Origin: CAZEJS01 sp964512645
GTDB taxonomy: Bacteria > Actinomycetota > Geothermincolia > Fen-727 > Anoxymicrobiaceae
NCBI GenBank assembly: GCA_964512645.1
Contig: CAZEJS010000040.1
Span: 1 to 12,270, forward strand
Reading direction: 5' to 3'
DNA: 12,270 nt
Shown here: one piece after another, positions 1-6,685 of the stretch
How positions within the stretch are numbered: position 1 is the first letter of the stretch
Layout of the letters: each line of letters starts with the position of its first letter
Notes under the pieces: model-generated
What the model saw: the letters and a program-made list of their open reading frames with translations, nothing else
Told to the model about the DNA's origin: nothing
The model's database searches: none
Translations under genes and position numbers: made by a program

Positions 1-336
1 GGAGACGTAGATGTCTTTCTCCGAAGCCAGGTAACCGGACGTTCGGAGGAAACCGTAGCCGTCCGAAAGGATGTCCAGGATGCCGCTGCCGATGCCCTCC
101 TCTTCCTCTTCCTCCTCGATCTCGATCGGCGCGGCGGCCGCTTCCCGGAGTTCCCCGGCCTCCGCGGACGGCTCCTGCCCGTCCCCGTTGGGCGCCGCCC
201 CGGCCTCCTGCAGGATCGCGTCTATCAGATCCTTCTTTCGCAGCTTCTTCACTCCATCGATGTCCAGCGCCATCCCGATCTGCTGGAGTTCGGGCAGAAG
301 CTTGGCTTCCAGCACTCCCCTGTCGGCAACTTCCAT
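1..336 (-). CDS. rho: Transcription termination factor Rho, N-terminal part (runs off left edge)
   Basis: Rho is the hexameric RNA-dependent ATPase that loads on nascent transcripts and ends transcription. The window holds its first 112 codons, ending in frame at base 1. Residues 8-43 match the Rho N-terminal helical domain (LLPELQQIGMALDIDGVKKL, then RKKDLIDAIL). A short acidic linker follows, with seven consecutive glutamates near residues 74-80. From about residue 86 the cold-shock-like RNA-binding domain begins, with ILDILSDGYGFLRTSGYL and then KDIYVS, almost diagnostic for Rho. The ATPase domain lies outside. The ATG at 336 is chosen because AAGGAGGT lies 10-11 bases upstream and the Rho domain starts a few residues later. 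The gene follows the transaldolase stop by 45 bases on the same strand. Identity is firm; the only uncertainty is the unseen remainder. Confidence 0.95.
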   Translation of the reverse strand, partial: MEVADRGVLEAKLLPELQQIGMALDIDGVKKLRKKDLIDAILQEAGAAPNGDGQEPSAEAGELREAAAAPIEIEEEEEEEGIGSGILDILSDGYGFLRTSGYLASEKDIYVS

Positions 337-358
337 TGTTTCGCGTACCTCCTTGAAT

Positions 359-373
359 GGCGCGTCGCGCGCC
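359..373 (-). promoter_or_regulatory. GC-only hairpin in the rho leader
   Basis: A perfect 6-bp inverted repeat (GGCGCG, loop of 3, CGCGCC) lies in the 45-base gap between the transaldolase stop and rho, just 5 bases upstream of the AAGGAGGT ribosome site. No T-run follows, so it is not a standard intrinsic terminator. It could modulate rho expression or protect the rho message after processing. Rho is known to control its own leader in Escherichia coli; a similar role here is inference only. Confidence 0.3.
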
Positions 374-381
374 GCCGTTCT

Positions 382-1029
382 CTACAGGTCTTTTATCTTC
401 TCCCAGTCGGCCAGGAACCGGTCTATCCCGATATCCGTGAGCGGGTGGGCGACCATCTGCTTGAAGACCGCGTAAGGGATGGTCGCGATGTGCGCCCCGG
501 CCAGCGCCGAACCGATCACGTGTTGCGGGTGCCTGAGCGAGGCGGATATCACCTCGGTGATCTGACCGTAATACTCGAAGATCTCCACTATCTCGGCCAG
601 TACCCTCATCCCGTCGTTGCCTATGTCGTCCAGCCGTCCCAGGAACGGGCTTACGAACGTCGCTCCGGCGGCCGCCGCCAGCATCGCCTGGTTCGCCGAG
701 AACACCAGGGTGCAATTGGTCTTTACGCCCTCGGACGAAAGCGCCTTGATCGCTTTCAGCCCCTCGGGGCACATCGGCACCTTCACGTTCACGTTCCCCG
801 CTATGGCGGCGAGCTCGCGCGCTTCGGCGACGATCCCTGCCGCCTCGAGCGAGACCGCCTCGGCGCTCACCGGGCCATCCACTATGGAGGCTATCTCCGC
901 GACGCATTCGCGGTAGTTCCGGTTCTCCTTGCACGCCAACGAGGGGTTGGTGGTGACTCCACCGAGCACCCCCCAGTCGTTTATCTCGCGAATGTGCTCG
1001 ACGTTGGCCGTGTCGATGAACAGCCTCAA
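382..1029 (-). CDS. tal: Small transaldolase / fructose-6-phosphate aldolase family protein
   Basis: This 215-residue protein belongs to the short (TalC/MipB/Fsa) transaldolase family, (beta/alpha)8-barrel class I aldolases that move dihydroxyacetone units between sugar phosphates, or split fructose 6-phosphate, in the cytoplasm. It starts with MRLFIDTANV (Asp6), has GGVTTNPSL at 23-31, the Schiff-base lysine at about 83 in NVNVKVPM, TNCTLVFS at 104-111 and FVSPFLGRLDD at 125-135. The length equals the family norm. The start is TTG at 1029: GGAGG lies 6 bases upstream and no ATG fits. The start comes one base after the 2-phosphoglycerate kinase stop (TGAATTG), so translation is probably coupled. 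Transaldolase and fructose-6-phosphate aldolase activities cannot be told apart reliably from sequence; transaldolase is the commoner role for stand-alone genes. Confidence 0.93.
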   Translation of the reverse strand: MRLFIDTANVEHIREINDWGVLGGVTTNPSLACKENRNYRECVAEIASIVDGPVSAEAVSLEAAGIVAEARELAAIAGNVNVKVPMCPEGLKAIKALSSEGVKTNCTLVFSANQAMLAAAAGATFVSPFLGRLDDIGNDGMRVLAEIVEIFEYYGQITEVISASLRHPQHVIGSALAGAHIATIPYAVFKQMVAHPLTDIGIDRFLADWEKIKDL

Positions 1030-1030
1030 T

Positions 1031-2038
1031 TCAACCCTCCTTCTCGGCCTGGCGGGCGCCGCCGCCTGCCGCCTCCGCCGCGGCGCAGGCTTCCGCCCCG
1101 CCGTCCACCGCCCGCTCCATGTCGCCCGCGGAGCACTCGACGAACACCTGGTTAATCACGTAGTCGAGAACGTCGCTTATCGTCGCGTCCATGCTGTAGC
1201 AGGGGAAGACGGGCACCTTCTTTTCCGCCGCGAGACCCAGGACGTACTCCTGTATCTTCCTGATGCTTTCGAAGTTGCTCAGGTAGCGCCGGAACGGCCT
1301 CGCTCCCTCGGTCTCGACCTCCCTGATCTCGAAGTGGCTGCGGTGCTGGCGCTCGTCGTCGACCGACAGCACGAGTTGCACTACGAAAGCGTCCTTGAAG
1401 AACTCCGCATCGACGATGCCCGGCACCACGTGGGCCCCCTCGATGATGAAATTGGTGCGCTCGAGCACCGCCCGCTCGATCAGCGCCCGTATCCCCACCC
1501 ATACCATTGCCGCCTGCTCCAGGAAGCCCACTATCACCTTGTCGGTATCCTCGGGGAGGGGCATCTCCCCCAGTGCCTCGAAGGCGCTGAACGAGGAGTT
1601 ATAGAGCACCGGCATGAGCTGCGGCGCGAACATCGATCGCATGACCTGCCTGATGACGTCGGTAGAGACCTGCCGGGTTATCCCCAGCCGGGCCCCCAGC
1701 ATCGTCGCCACGGTCGACTTGCCGACCCCGGTCGCTCCGCCCATCAGTATTATGACCGGCTTGTTGACCTTGCCGATAGCCTGCCACTTGCGATAGACGT
1801 CCACGAAGCGCTCGCCCACCTCGCGCTCCAATATCCGCTCGGTGGTGCAGCGGACGTGCTCCATGGTCACCGCGGGATTTCCCTCGCGGCGCAGCTCGTC
1901 CTGGACCGTGGCCGCAATCGAATAGGCCAGGTCCGGCGCGAGCCCGGTGGCCATGATGGACACCGCCATGAGGCCCTTGGAGTAAGGCAGGTGGTGCTCC
2001 TCGTCCACCAGTATGATCTTCTGCAACTGTTCCGGCAT
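1031..2038 (-). CDS. pgk2: 2-phosphoglycerate kinase (2,3-diphosphoglycerate-forming)
   Basis: Family knowledge: this kinase phosphorylates 2-phosphoglycerate with ATP to give 2,3-diphosphoglycerate, the first dedicated step to cyclic 2,3-diphosphoglycerate. The 335-residue protein has an N-terminal ATP-cone-like domain (about 7-85; KIILVDEE, then LPYSKGLMAVSIMATGLAP). A P-loop kinase domain follows, with Walker A GATGVGKST at 101-109, STDVIRQVMRSMF at 125-137, and NFIIEGAHVVPG at 196-207, a Walker B-like strand. The tail from about 305 is Ala/Gly-rich. The synthetase gene for the next step lies directly upstream, and transaldolase starts one base downstream. I chose ATG 2038 because the conserved domain starts 6 residues later and AAGG lies 8 bases upstream. 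A GTG at 2119 has a better AGGAGG, 12 bases away, and would add 27 Arg/Pro-rich residues; it cannot be excluded. Confidence 0.88.
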   Translation of the reverse strand: MPEQLQKIILVDEEHHLPYSKGLMAVSIMATGLAPDLAYSIAATVQDELRREGNPAVTMEHVRCTTERILEREVGERFVDVYRKWQAIGKVNKPVIILMGGATGVGKSTVATMLGARLGITRQVSTDVIRQVMRSMFAPQLMPVLYNSSFSAFEALGEMPLPEDTDKVIVGFLEQAAMVWVGIRALIERAVLERTNFIIEGAHVVPGIVDAEFFKDAFVVQLVLSVDDERQHRSHFEIREVETEGARPFRRYLSNFESIRKIQEYVLGLAAEKKVPVFPCYSMDATISDVLDYVINQVFVECSAGDMERAVDGGAEACAAAEAAGGGARQAEKEG

Positions 2039-2202
2039 CCGACTCAACCTTGTGACGCGCGCTCCGTGCCATCGCCAGGCGCCCTCCGGCGGAGCCCGGC
2101 TTTCCGGGTCCCGGGGCACCCGCTCGTCGGACCTCCTGGGATGCGCGCTGGGAACTGCTTCCGAGATTCTCTTAAGGGGTTACGTACGCCGCGAGTGCCG
2201 CT
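2039..2202. other. 164-base gap between the cyclic-DPG synthetase and 2-phosphoglycerate kinase genes
   Basis: This is the longest gap in the window. On the minus strand it carries AGGAGGT around 2132-2138, much stronger than the site in front of ATG 2038, which hints that translation may begin at GTG 2119. It also has a small inverted repeat (CCCGG, loop of 4, CCGGG) near 2096-2109 without a T-run. I see no convincing -35/-10 pair and no RNA gene. Confidence 0.4.
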
Positions 2203-3579
2203 TCACCTGTCCGCGGACCTCGCCCTCGCCGTCGCTTCCAGCCGGTCTATCTCTTCCTCGAGGTCCCCGCCGACTGCCACCGGCCGGTTCTCGAGGTAAA
2301 CGATCTCCTTGTCGTTCCGGGCGGCGAACAGGGACACCACGTCCACCCCCGCGGCCTTGAGCTCCGTGACCATCACCCGCGCTCCCCGGGCGGCCTCGAG
2401 GTCGGCCTCCAGGCGCCTCCTGTCGGCGAGGTTGGAGCTCGTTCCCACGACCACCGCCTTGTATTCCTCCTCCAGGTGGGCCGCCTGGCGCCGGGCCGCT
2501 TCGGGCGGCGCCGTGCTCGCCAGGAACACTTCGCGCTCACGCAGTTCGCCTAGGGGTCGGGGCCTGAAAACGGTCTTTACGACCTTGACCTCGGGATTGA
2601 TGGAACCTATGCCATCCATGAGCTTACGAAGCTTATCGCTTGATACCAGGAATTCTTCACACATTGTAACGACTACCAGGTCCGAGCGCAATAGGCGGTA
2701 AGGGCCCAGGTAGCCGAGCAGGCACTCGGGGGCCTGCAGGGCTGAGGTCACCAGCATCACGGCGTCGACCCCCACCGGAGGGACCGCCGCGCCGCTGCCC
2801 TCGAAGAGGACGATGTCGGCGTCCTGCCGGCAGGCGAGCAGCGCCCCCGGCCCCACGTTCGAGAAGAACGGCGCGCCGGCCATTCCACCGCCGCAGCGCC
2901 TGCACCCCACCGTGACAATCCCGCCCATCATCGCGTCCTCGAAGTGGTCGCTCGCGGCGTGGCAGCCGGCCTCGACCCGTGCGCGCAGGTAATCGTCGGT
3001 GACTTGCGCCGGAGCGGCCAGCAGCTCCGGCTCGGGCGGCCCTCCCCTGCCCATGGTGCAAACGCACGGGCGCGAGCCGCCGCGGGCGATATTCCGCGCC
3101 GCGTGCCCGGCGAGCGCCGTCTTTCCGACCCTCTTGCCGGTGCCCCACACTCCGATCGACGGCTTGTCGCAGAGGTAGGGCATCTCCGGAGCCTCGAAGG
3201 TGAAATCGGCGCCATGATAGCCTGCGCCCCGGGCAAGCGCCTCGCTGATGAGCCGGAACCGTTCGGCGTACCCGACCACCGGTTCGTCGGAAAGGTCTAT
3301 CACCAGCGATGGGCGCAGCTCCAGAAGGGCGCGGCGCAGAACGGTCACCTGGTCGCCCCCGTGGTACACCGGCAGGTCCCGGTACTCTATGCCGCGCGGG
3401 TCGCGCACCTTCTCGGTGCCGCCCAGGAACACCAGCCCGGTGAGCTCGAGCTCCAGCTCCTGCTCGACGTATCGCAGCGCCGCCAGCACCACCTCCGGGT
3501 AGTGCTCCCCGTCTATGAGGGCGACGGCCCGGCGGGCCGGCCGCGAGGTGGGCCCGGCGGCAAGGGGTGTGTGGTCCAT
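2203..3579 (-). CDS. cpgS: Cyclic 2,3-diphosphoglycerate synthetase
   Basis: Family knowledge: this cytoplasmic enzyme uses ATP to close 2,3-diphosphoglycerate into cyclic 2,3-diphosphoglycerate, a solute characterised in thermophilic methanogens. The 458-residue protein is close to the usual length of about 460. Near the N-terminus is VALIDGEHYPEVVLAAL (19-35), typical of the family, then VFLGGTEKVRD (50-60). A P-loop, GTGKRVGKT at 146-154, has the spacing seen in dethiobiotin-synthetase/MinD-type ATPases. Then come a CxxC followed by glycines (GCRRCGGG, 225-232) and a Walker B-like strand DIVLFEGSGA (255-264). The C-terminal half ends in charged helices. ATG 3579 is chosen, with AGGTG 5 bases upstream. 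GTG 3600 would overlap the phosphoesterase stop as GTGA but lacks a ribosome site. The next gene encodes the kinase that makes the substrate, which supports the call. Activity in this organism is inferred. Confidence 0.9.
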   Translation of the reverse strand: MDHTPLAAGPTSRPARRAVALIDGEHYPEVVLAALRYVEQELELELTGLVFLGGTEKVRDPRGIEYRDLPVYHGGDQVTVLRRALLELRPSLVIDLSDEPVVGYAERFRLISEALARGAGYHGADFTFEAPEMPYLCDKPSIGVWGTGKRVGKTALAGHAARNIARGGSRPCVCTMGRGGPPEPELLAAPAQVTDDYLRARVEAGCHAASDHFEDAMMGGIVTVGCRRCGGGMAGAPFFSNVGPGALLACRQDADIVLFEGSGAAVPPVGVDAVMLVTSALQAPECLLGYLGPYRLLRSDLVVVTMCEEFLVSSDKLRKLMDGIGSINPEVKVVKTVFRPRPLGELREREVFLASTAPPEAARRQAAHLEEEYKAVVVGTSSNLADRRRLEADLEAARGARVMVTELKAAGVDVVSLFAARNDKEIVYLENRPVAVGGDLEEEIDRLEATARARSADR

Positions 3580-3596
3580 CTCGGCACCTGGGGGCG

Positions 3597-4400
3597 TCAC
3601 ATAACGAGCCGGTCCGGCCGGTCGATCATCCGCCCGCCCCGGGTCTTGTTCTCTATCGGAAAGGTCACGATTTGCACCTCTTCCCCGAAGGGGTACTTCC
3701 TGGTTATCCTGCACCGGCCCGGGTCGAGGTAGACCATGCTGTAGCACGGCCTGGCGTAACCCCTCACCCGCAGCGAGGAGACGGTGCCGGCGTTGCTGAC
3801 GTACAGGTCCTCGAAGTGCCAGGTGTGGGGAACGTGCTTGTGGCCCGAGAGGACCAGGTCAACGCCCTCGTAAACGAGCTGCTCGAGGAAATCGCCGGCG
3901 TCCTCGATGATGTTGCGCTCGCGGCCGGTGCCGGGCAGGGGCAGCAGGTGGTGGTGCAGGGCCACTATCTTGAAGTCGTTCTCGCGCTCGAAGTGCTCGA
4001 CCATCCAGCGGTAGTTCTGACGGCCCAGGCGGCCCTCGTTGAGGTCGGGCTGGGACGAGTCCAGCGCTACCATCGTGACGCCGGGCAGGGTGGTGACGCT
4101 GGTGCGGTTGCCGAACATGTCCTCGAAGTGCACGTACCCGACGTTGCGCGAGTCGTGGTTCCCGGGGATGACCACCATGTGGTCCGCCTTGATGTTGTCG
4201 AGGTACGCGCGGACCGCGGCGTACTCCTGGCGGAAGCCGTCGTTGGTAAGGTCGCCCGATACGAGCACGAGGTCCGGCTGCGCCTCGTTGATCTCGGTAA
4301 TCGCCCTGTTCAGCAAGTTCGAGACGAAGTGGTTCGAGCCGACGTGAATGTCCGATATGTGAGCGATCTTCACCGGCTCCGCCGGTCCGCGCGCGTTCAT
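3597..4400 (-). CDS. Calcineurin-like metallophosphoesterase (CpdA/Icc-type)
   Basis: This 267-residue cytoplasmic protein has every metal-ligand motif of the calcineurin-like phosphoesterases: D17-I-H19 (ISDIHVGS), GDLTNDG with Asp50, GNHD with Asn81 and His82, ALHHH around His149, and SGHKH with His187 and His189. The layout resembles class III cyclic-nucleotide phosphodiesterases, but this fold covers many substrates and sequence alone does not give this one. There is no signal peptide or membrane segment. ATG 4400 has GGGAGGGG three bases upstream. The gene begins 25 bases after sppA and ends 17 bases before the cyclic 2,3-diphosphoglycerate synthetase start, so it is very likely co-transcribed with that enzyme. 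Hydrolysis of the cyclic pyrophosphate or of 2,3-diphosphoglycerate is therefore an attractive guess. Cyclic AMP or nucleotide hydrolysis remains possible. Confidence 0.92.
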   Translation of the reverse strand: MNARGPAEPVKIAHISDIHVGSNHFVSNLLNRAITEINEAQPDLVLVSGDLTNDGFRQEYAAVRAYLDNIKADHMVVIPGNHDSRNVGYVHFEDMFGNRTSVTTLPGVTMVALDSSQPDLNEGRLGRQNYRWMVEHFERENDFKIVALHHHLLPLPGTGRERNIIEDAGDFLEQLVYEGVDLVLSGHKHVPHTWHFEDLYVSNAGTVSSLRVRGYARPCYSMVYLDPGRCRITRKYPFGEEVQIVTFPIENKTRGGRMIDRPDRLVM

Positions 4401-4425
4401 TCGCCCCTCCCGTTCGACTCCCGGT

Positions 4426-5445
4426 TCACTCCAGTCTCTCCCCGAGGCGTCCCCGGTCCACCGCGCCGCTGCTCCTGACCAGCTTATCGAGGTTGTCTCC
4501 GATCTCCTTCAACGAGTCGAGCAGGCCCGAGAAGACACCGAACGGGCCGCCGCGCTTCAACGGTATGGCGCGGACCTCGCCCTTGATGCCCCCGAGACGG
4601 CCGGCCTTCGTAAGCGCGTCCCGGTAGTTACCGATCTCGTCGATGAGGCCGAGCTCCTTGGCCTGTATTCCCGGGAAGGTGATGCCGGTCGCCAGCCGCC
4701 TGACCGCGGCCTCGTCCATGCGCCTTCCGCTGGCGACGTCCCTGATGAAGTGGTCGTAGGCCACCTTCATCTGTTCCTGGAGAATGGCCTGCTCCTCCGG
4801 TGTCGGAGCGCGGTAGGGGCTGCCTATGTCCTTGTACTGGCCCTGGGTGAAGACGTACCAGCGCATGCCGATCTTCTCGTTCAGTCCCTCGATGTTGGGT
4901 ATCTGCAGGATAACGCCGATGCTCCCCACCTCGGAGTCGGGCATCGCGTAGATGAAGTTCGCCGCGCTGGAGAGGTAGTAGGCGGCGGAGGCGCCGAGGT
5001 CACCTATGGAAACCACCACCGGCTTGGAGCGGGCGGTGCGCGCGACCTCCTGGTATATCTCTTCGGCCGCGGCGGGAGTCCCGCCGGGGCTGTCCACTCT
5101 CAGCAGCACCGCCTTGACGTTCCTGCTCTTTACCGCCGCGTGCAGCCGCTCGACCACCGACTGGGAGGTGGTCACCCCTCCGAAGCCGGAGCCGTTCGAG
5201 GCCAGTACCCCGTCGATCTCGATCAGGCCGACCCCGGCCCCGGAGTACCCCGAGTGCCTGAACGCCGCGCTCATCAGAAAGCAGGTGCCGCAGAAGAACA
5301 CCATGACCAGCAGCACCAGGCACAGCGCCACGCCTCCGATGATCCACCCCGCGATCGCGCCTTTACCGGACCTCCCGGCGGCCTGCGGCGGGGGAGCGGG
5401 GGGAGACGGCGCGTTCGGTTTCTCTATCCCGGGCTCAATATCCAT
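4426..5445 (-). CDS. sppA: Signal peptide peptidase SppA, 36 kDa type
   Basis: SppA cuts leftover signal peptides in the membrane, with its active site outside the cytoplasm. With the chosen start the protein has 339 residues: a Pro/Ala-rich cytoplasmic tail, one membrane anchor at about 31-60, then a single ClpP-like protease domain. The nucleophile is Ser153 in GDLGASAAYY and the general base is Lys205 in QYKDIGSPYR. RVDSPGGTPAA (116-126) and the VGSIGVI segment (173-179) are also typical. This is the single-domain Bacillus-type form, not the double-length Escherichia coli form. ATG 5445 is preferred because GGAGGG lies 5 bases upstream. The in-frame TTG at 5475 has no ribosome site and its first base overlaps a perfect TATAAT. 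The gene sits between the threonine genes and the cyclic-diphosphoglycerate genes with no obvious functional tie to either. Confidence 0.93.
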   Translation of the reverse strand: MDIEPGIEKPNAPSPPAPPPQAAGRSGKGAIAGWIIGGVALCLVLLVMVFFCGTCFLMSAAFRHSGYSGAGVGLIEIDGVLASNGSGFGGVTTSQSVVERLHAAVKSRNVKAVLLRVDSPGGTPAAAEEIYQEVARTARSKPVVVSIGDLGASAAYYLSSAANFIYAMPDSEVGSIGVILQIPNIEGLNEKIGMRWYVFTQGQYKDIGSPYRAPTPEEQAILQEQMKVAYDHFIRDVASGRRMDEAAVRRLATGITFPGIQAKELGLIDEIGNYRDALTKAGRLGGIKGEVRAIPLKRGGPFGVFSGLLDSLKEIGDNLDKLVRSSGAVDRGRLGERLE

Positions 5446-5474
5446 CGTGTCCCTCCAGTCTGGCTCGTCACTCA

Positions 5475-5480
5475 ATTATA
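5475..5480 (-). promoter_or_regulatory. Candidate -10 box of a promoter for sppA and downstream genes
   Basis: A perfect TATAAT stands on the minus strand in the 63-base gap between the homoserine-kinase-like gene and sppA, in otherwise very GC-rich DNA. Transcription from it would begin near 5468 and give a leader of about 23 bases holding the GGAGGG ribosome site of ATG 5445. No good -35 hexamer or extended -10 TGn motif is visible, so strength or factor dependence is unknown. Confidence 0.4.
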
Positions 5481-5508
5481 CGAGGTAGGCCGCACGGGGA
5501 GTCGCCCG

Positions 5509-6684
5509 TCACCACGCATCGGGGCTTATAAGCTTCCCCATGAGCGTCCATCCCTCCTCGATGCGGGGCCCTCGAGCGGCGGCCTTCTCGTTGAAACCCG
5601 CCGCGCCCGATGCCGGCACCCCGTACCCGCAAACGGCGAACGGGACCGCCCCGGCGTCGTGCGTCCTCGTCCTCGTAAGCGTAGGATGATCGGGCGCCGC
5701 CAGCAGGCGGTACGCGCGGCCCGCGCCCGCAAGGTGCTCGAACAGCGGCCCGGCCACCGACTCGTCGAAACGCTCCAGGGCCAGCACCTTCTCCTCGACG
5801 TCCCCGGTGTGTGAAGCCTCGTCCGGCGCCTCGACGTGCACGAACACGAAGTCGCCGCTTTTCATCGCCTCCACCGCCGCGCGGCCCTTCGCGGCGTAAT
5901 CGGTGTCCAGGTAACCGGTCGCCCCGGGGACGTCGACAGGCTCCAGGCCGGCCAGCCTTCCGATGCCGCATACCAGGTCCACCGCGCTTATCACTTTCCC
6001 GGTCACGTCGTACAGCGAGGCGAACGACTCGAGCTCCATTCGCCGCCCCTGGCTCCACGGCCAGATCGTGTCCGCGGGCATACCCTCCAGCCCGGCGAGC
6101 ACGCCCCGTGACAGCCTCATCAGCTCGAGCACCCGCCCCGACCCCTCACCCCGCGGCAGGTACGGCTCCGTCTCCCGCCCGGTTATGTCGTGGGGCGGGG
6201 TGCACTCGACGGAGTCGAAGTCGCCCTCGAGGATGAGTATGTTCCGGTAGGACTTGCCGGGGAAGAACCGCGTCCCGGCGTCCCCCAGCGCGTCCTGGAG
6301 CGCCTCGATCGCGCGTTCAGATTCCTCCTGGGTGATGTGCCCGGCGCTGTAGTCGATCATGCGCCCTCCGCCTGTGGCGACCAGGTTGCACCTGAAGGCG
6401 GTCCACCCGTCCGGTATGTCGATGCCGAGGTTGGCCGCTTCCACCGGGGCACGCCCGCCGTAATGGGTACGGGGGTCGTACCCCATGAGGGAGAGGTTGG
6501 CGACGTCGCTTCCCGGCGTCATGCCAGGCGGGACGGTCACCGCGGTGCCGGTTACGCCGGAGGAAGCTATGCGGTCCATGTTGGGGGTGCTCGCGGCTTC
6601 CAGCGGCGTGCGCCCCCCGAGCTCGGGCCTGGGTTCGTCCGCCGCGCCGTCGGGGACTATCACCGCCACCTGGAGCTTCTCCAT
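5509..6684 (-). CDS. Phosphoglycerate-mutase-like protein, proposed homoserine kinase
   Basis: The 391-residue protein belongs to the alkaline-phosphatase superfamily, in the branch of archaeal-type cofactor-independent phosphoglycerate mutase (ApgM). Metal and catalytic motifs are present: VPDGAAD with Asp12, GSDVANLSLMGYDP with likely nucleophile Ser59, IWPWSQG at 207-213, EAPDEASHTGD with Asp288 and His292, PDHPT with Asp332 and His333, and His342. A subset of this family (TIGRFAM model TIGR02535, as I recall) occurs with threonine genes and is proposed to act as homoserine kinase where classical ThrB is missing. That fits here: the start (ATG 6684, GGAG 5 bases upstream) comes one base after the threonine synthase stop, and no GHMP-type ThrB is visible. 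True phosphoglycerate mutase activity is the alternative, and not idle, since 2-phosphoglycerate-using genes lie nearby. Confidence 0.85.
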   Translation of the reverse strand: MEKLQVAVIVPDGAADEPRPELGGRTPLEAASTPNMDRIASSGVTGTAVTVPPGMTPGSDVANLSLMGYDPRTHYGGRAPVEAANLGIDIPDGWTAFRCNLVATGGGRMIDYSAGHITQEESERAIEALQDALGDAGTRFFPGKSYRNILILEGDFDSVECTPPHDITGRETEPYLPRGEGSGRVLELMRLSRGVLAGLEGMPADTIWPWSQGRRMELESFASLYDVTGKVISAVDLVCGIGRLAGLEPVDVPGATGYLDTDYAAKGRAAVEAMKSGDFVFVHVEAPDEASHTGDVEEKVLALERFDESVAGPLFEHLAGAGRAYRLLAAPDHPTLTRTRTHDAGAVPFAVCGYGVPASGAAGFNEKAAARGPRIEEGWTLMGKLISPDAW

Positions 6685-6685
6685 G

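Noticed and set aside
101..117. CT-rich tract that looks like a simple repeat
   Set aside because: It is the GAG/GAA codon run encoding the acidic linker of Rho, not an independent repeat element.
2096..2109. CCCGG/CCGGG hairpin upstream of the kinase, considered as terminator or riboswitch
   Set aside because: It is short, has no T-run, and no known riboswitch core is recognisable around it.
929..2299. 456-codon open frame on the plus strand opposite the kinase gene
   Set aside because: It mirrors codon bias of the real minus-strand gene in GC-rich DNA. Its product is rich in His, Arg, Pro and Gln, shows no domain, and overlaps two well-identified genes.
5494..5509. Inverted repeat ACGGG/CCCGT at the end of the mutase-like gene, considered as a terminator
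   Set aside because: The stem is only 5 bp, part lies at the stop codon, and no T-run follows on the minus strand.
4750..5814. 354-codon plus-strand frame across sppA and the mutase-like gene
   Set aside because: It spans two convincing genes and their spacer, and has no domain of its own.
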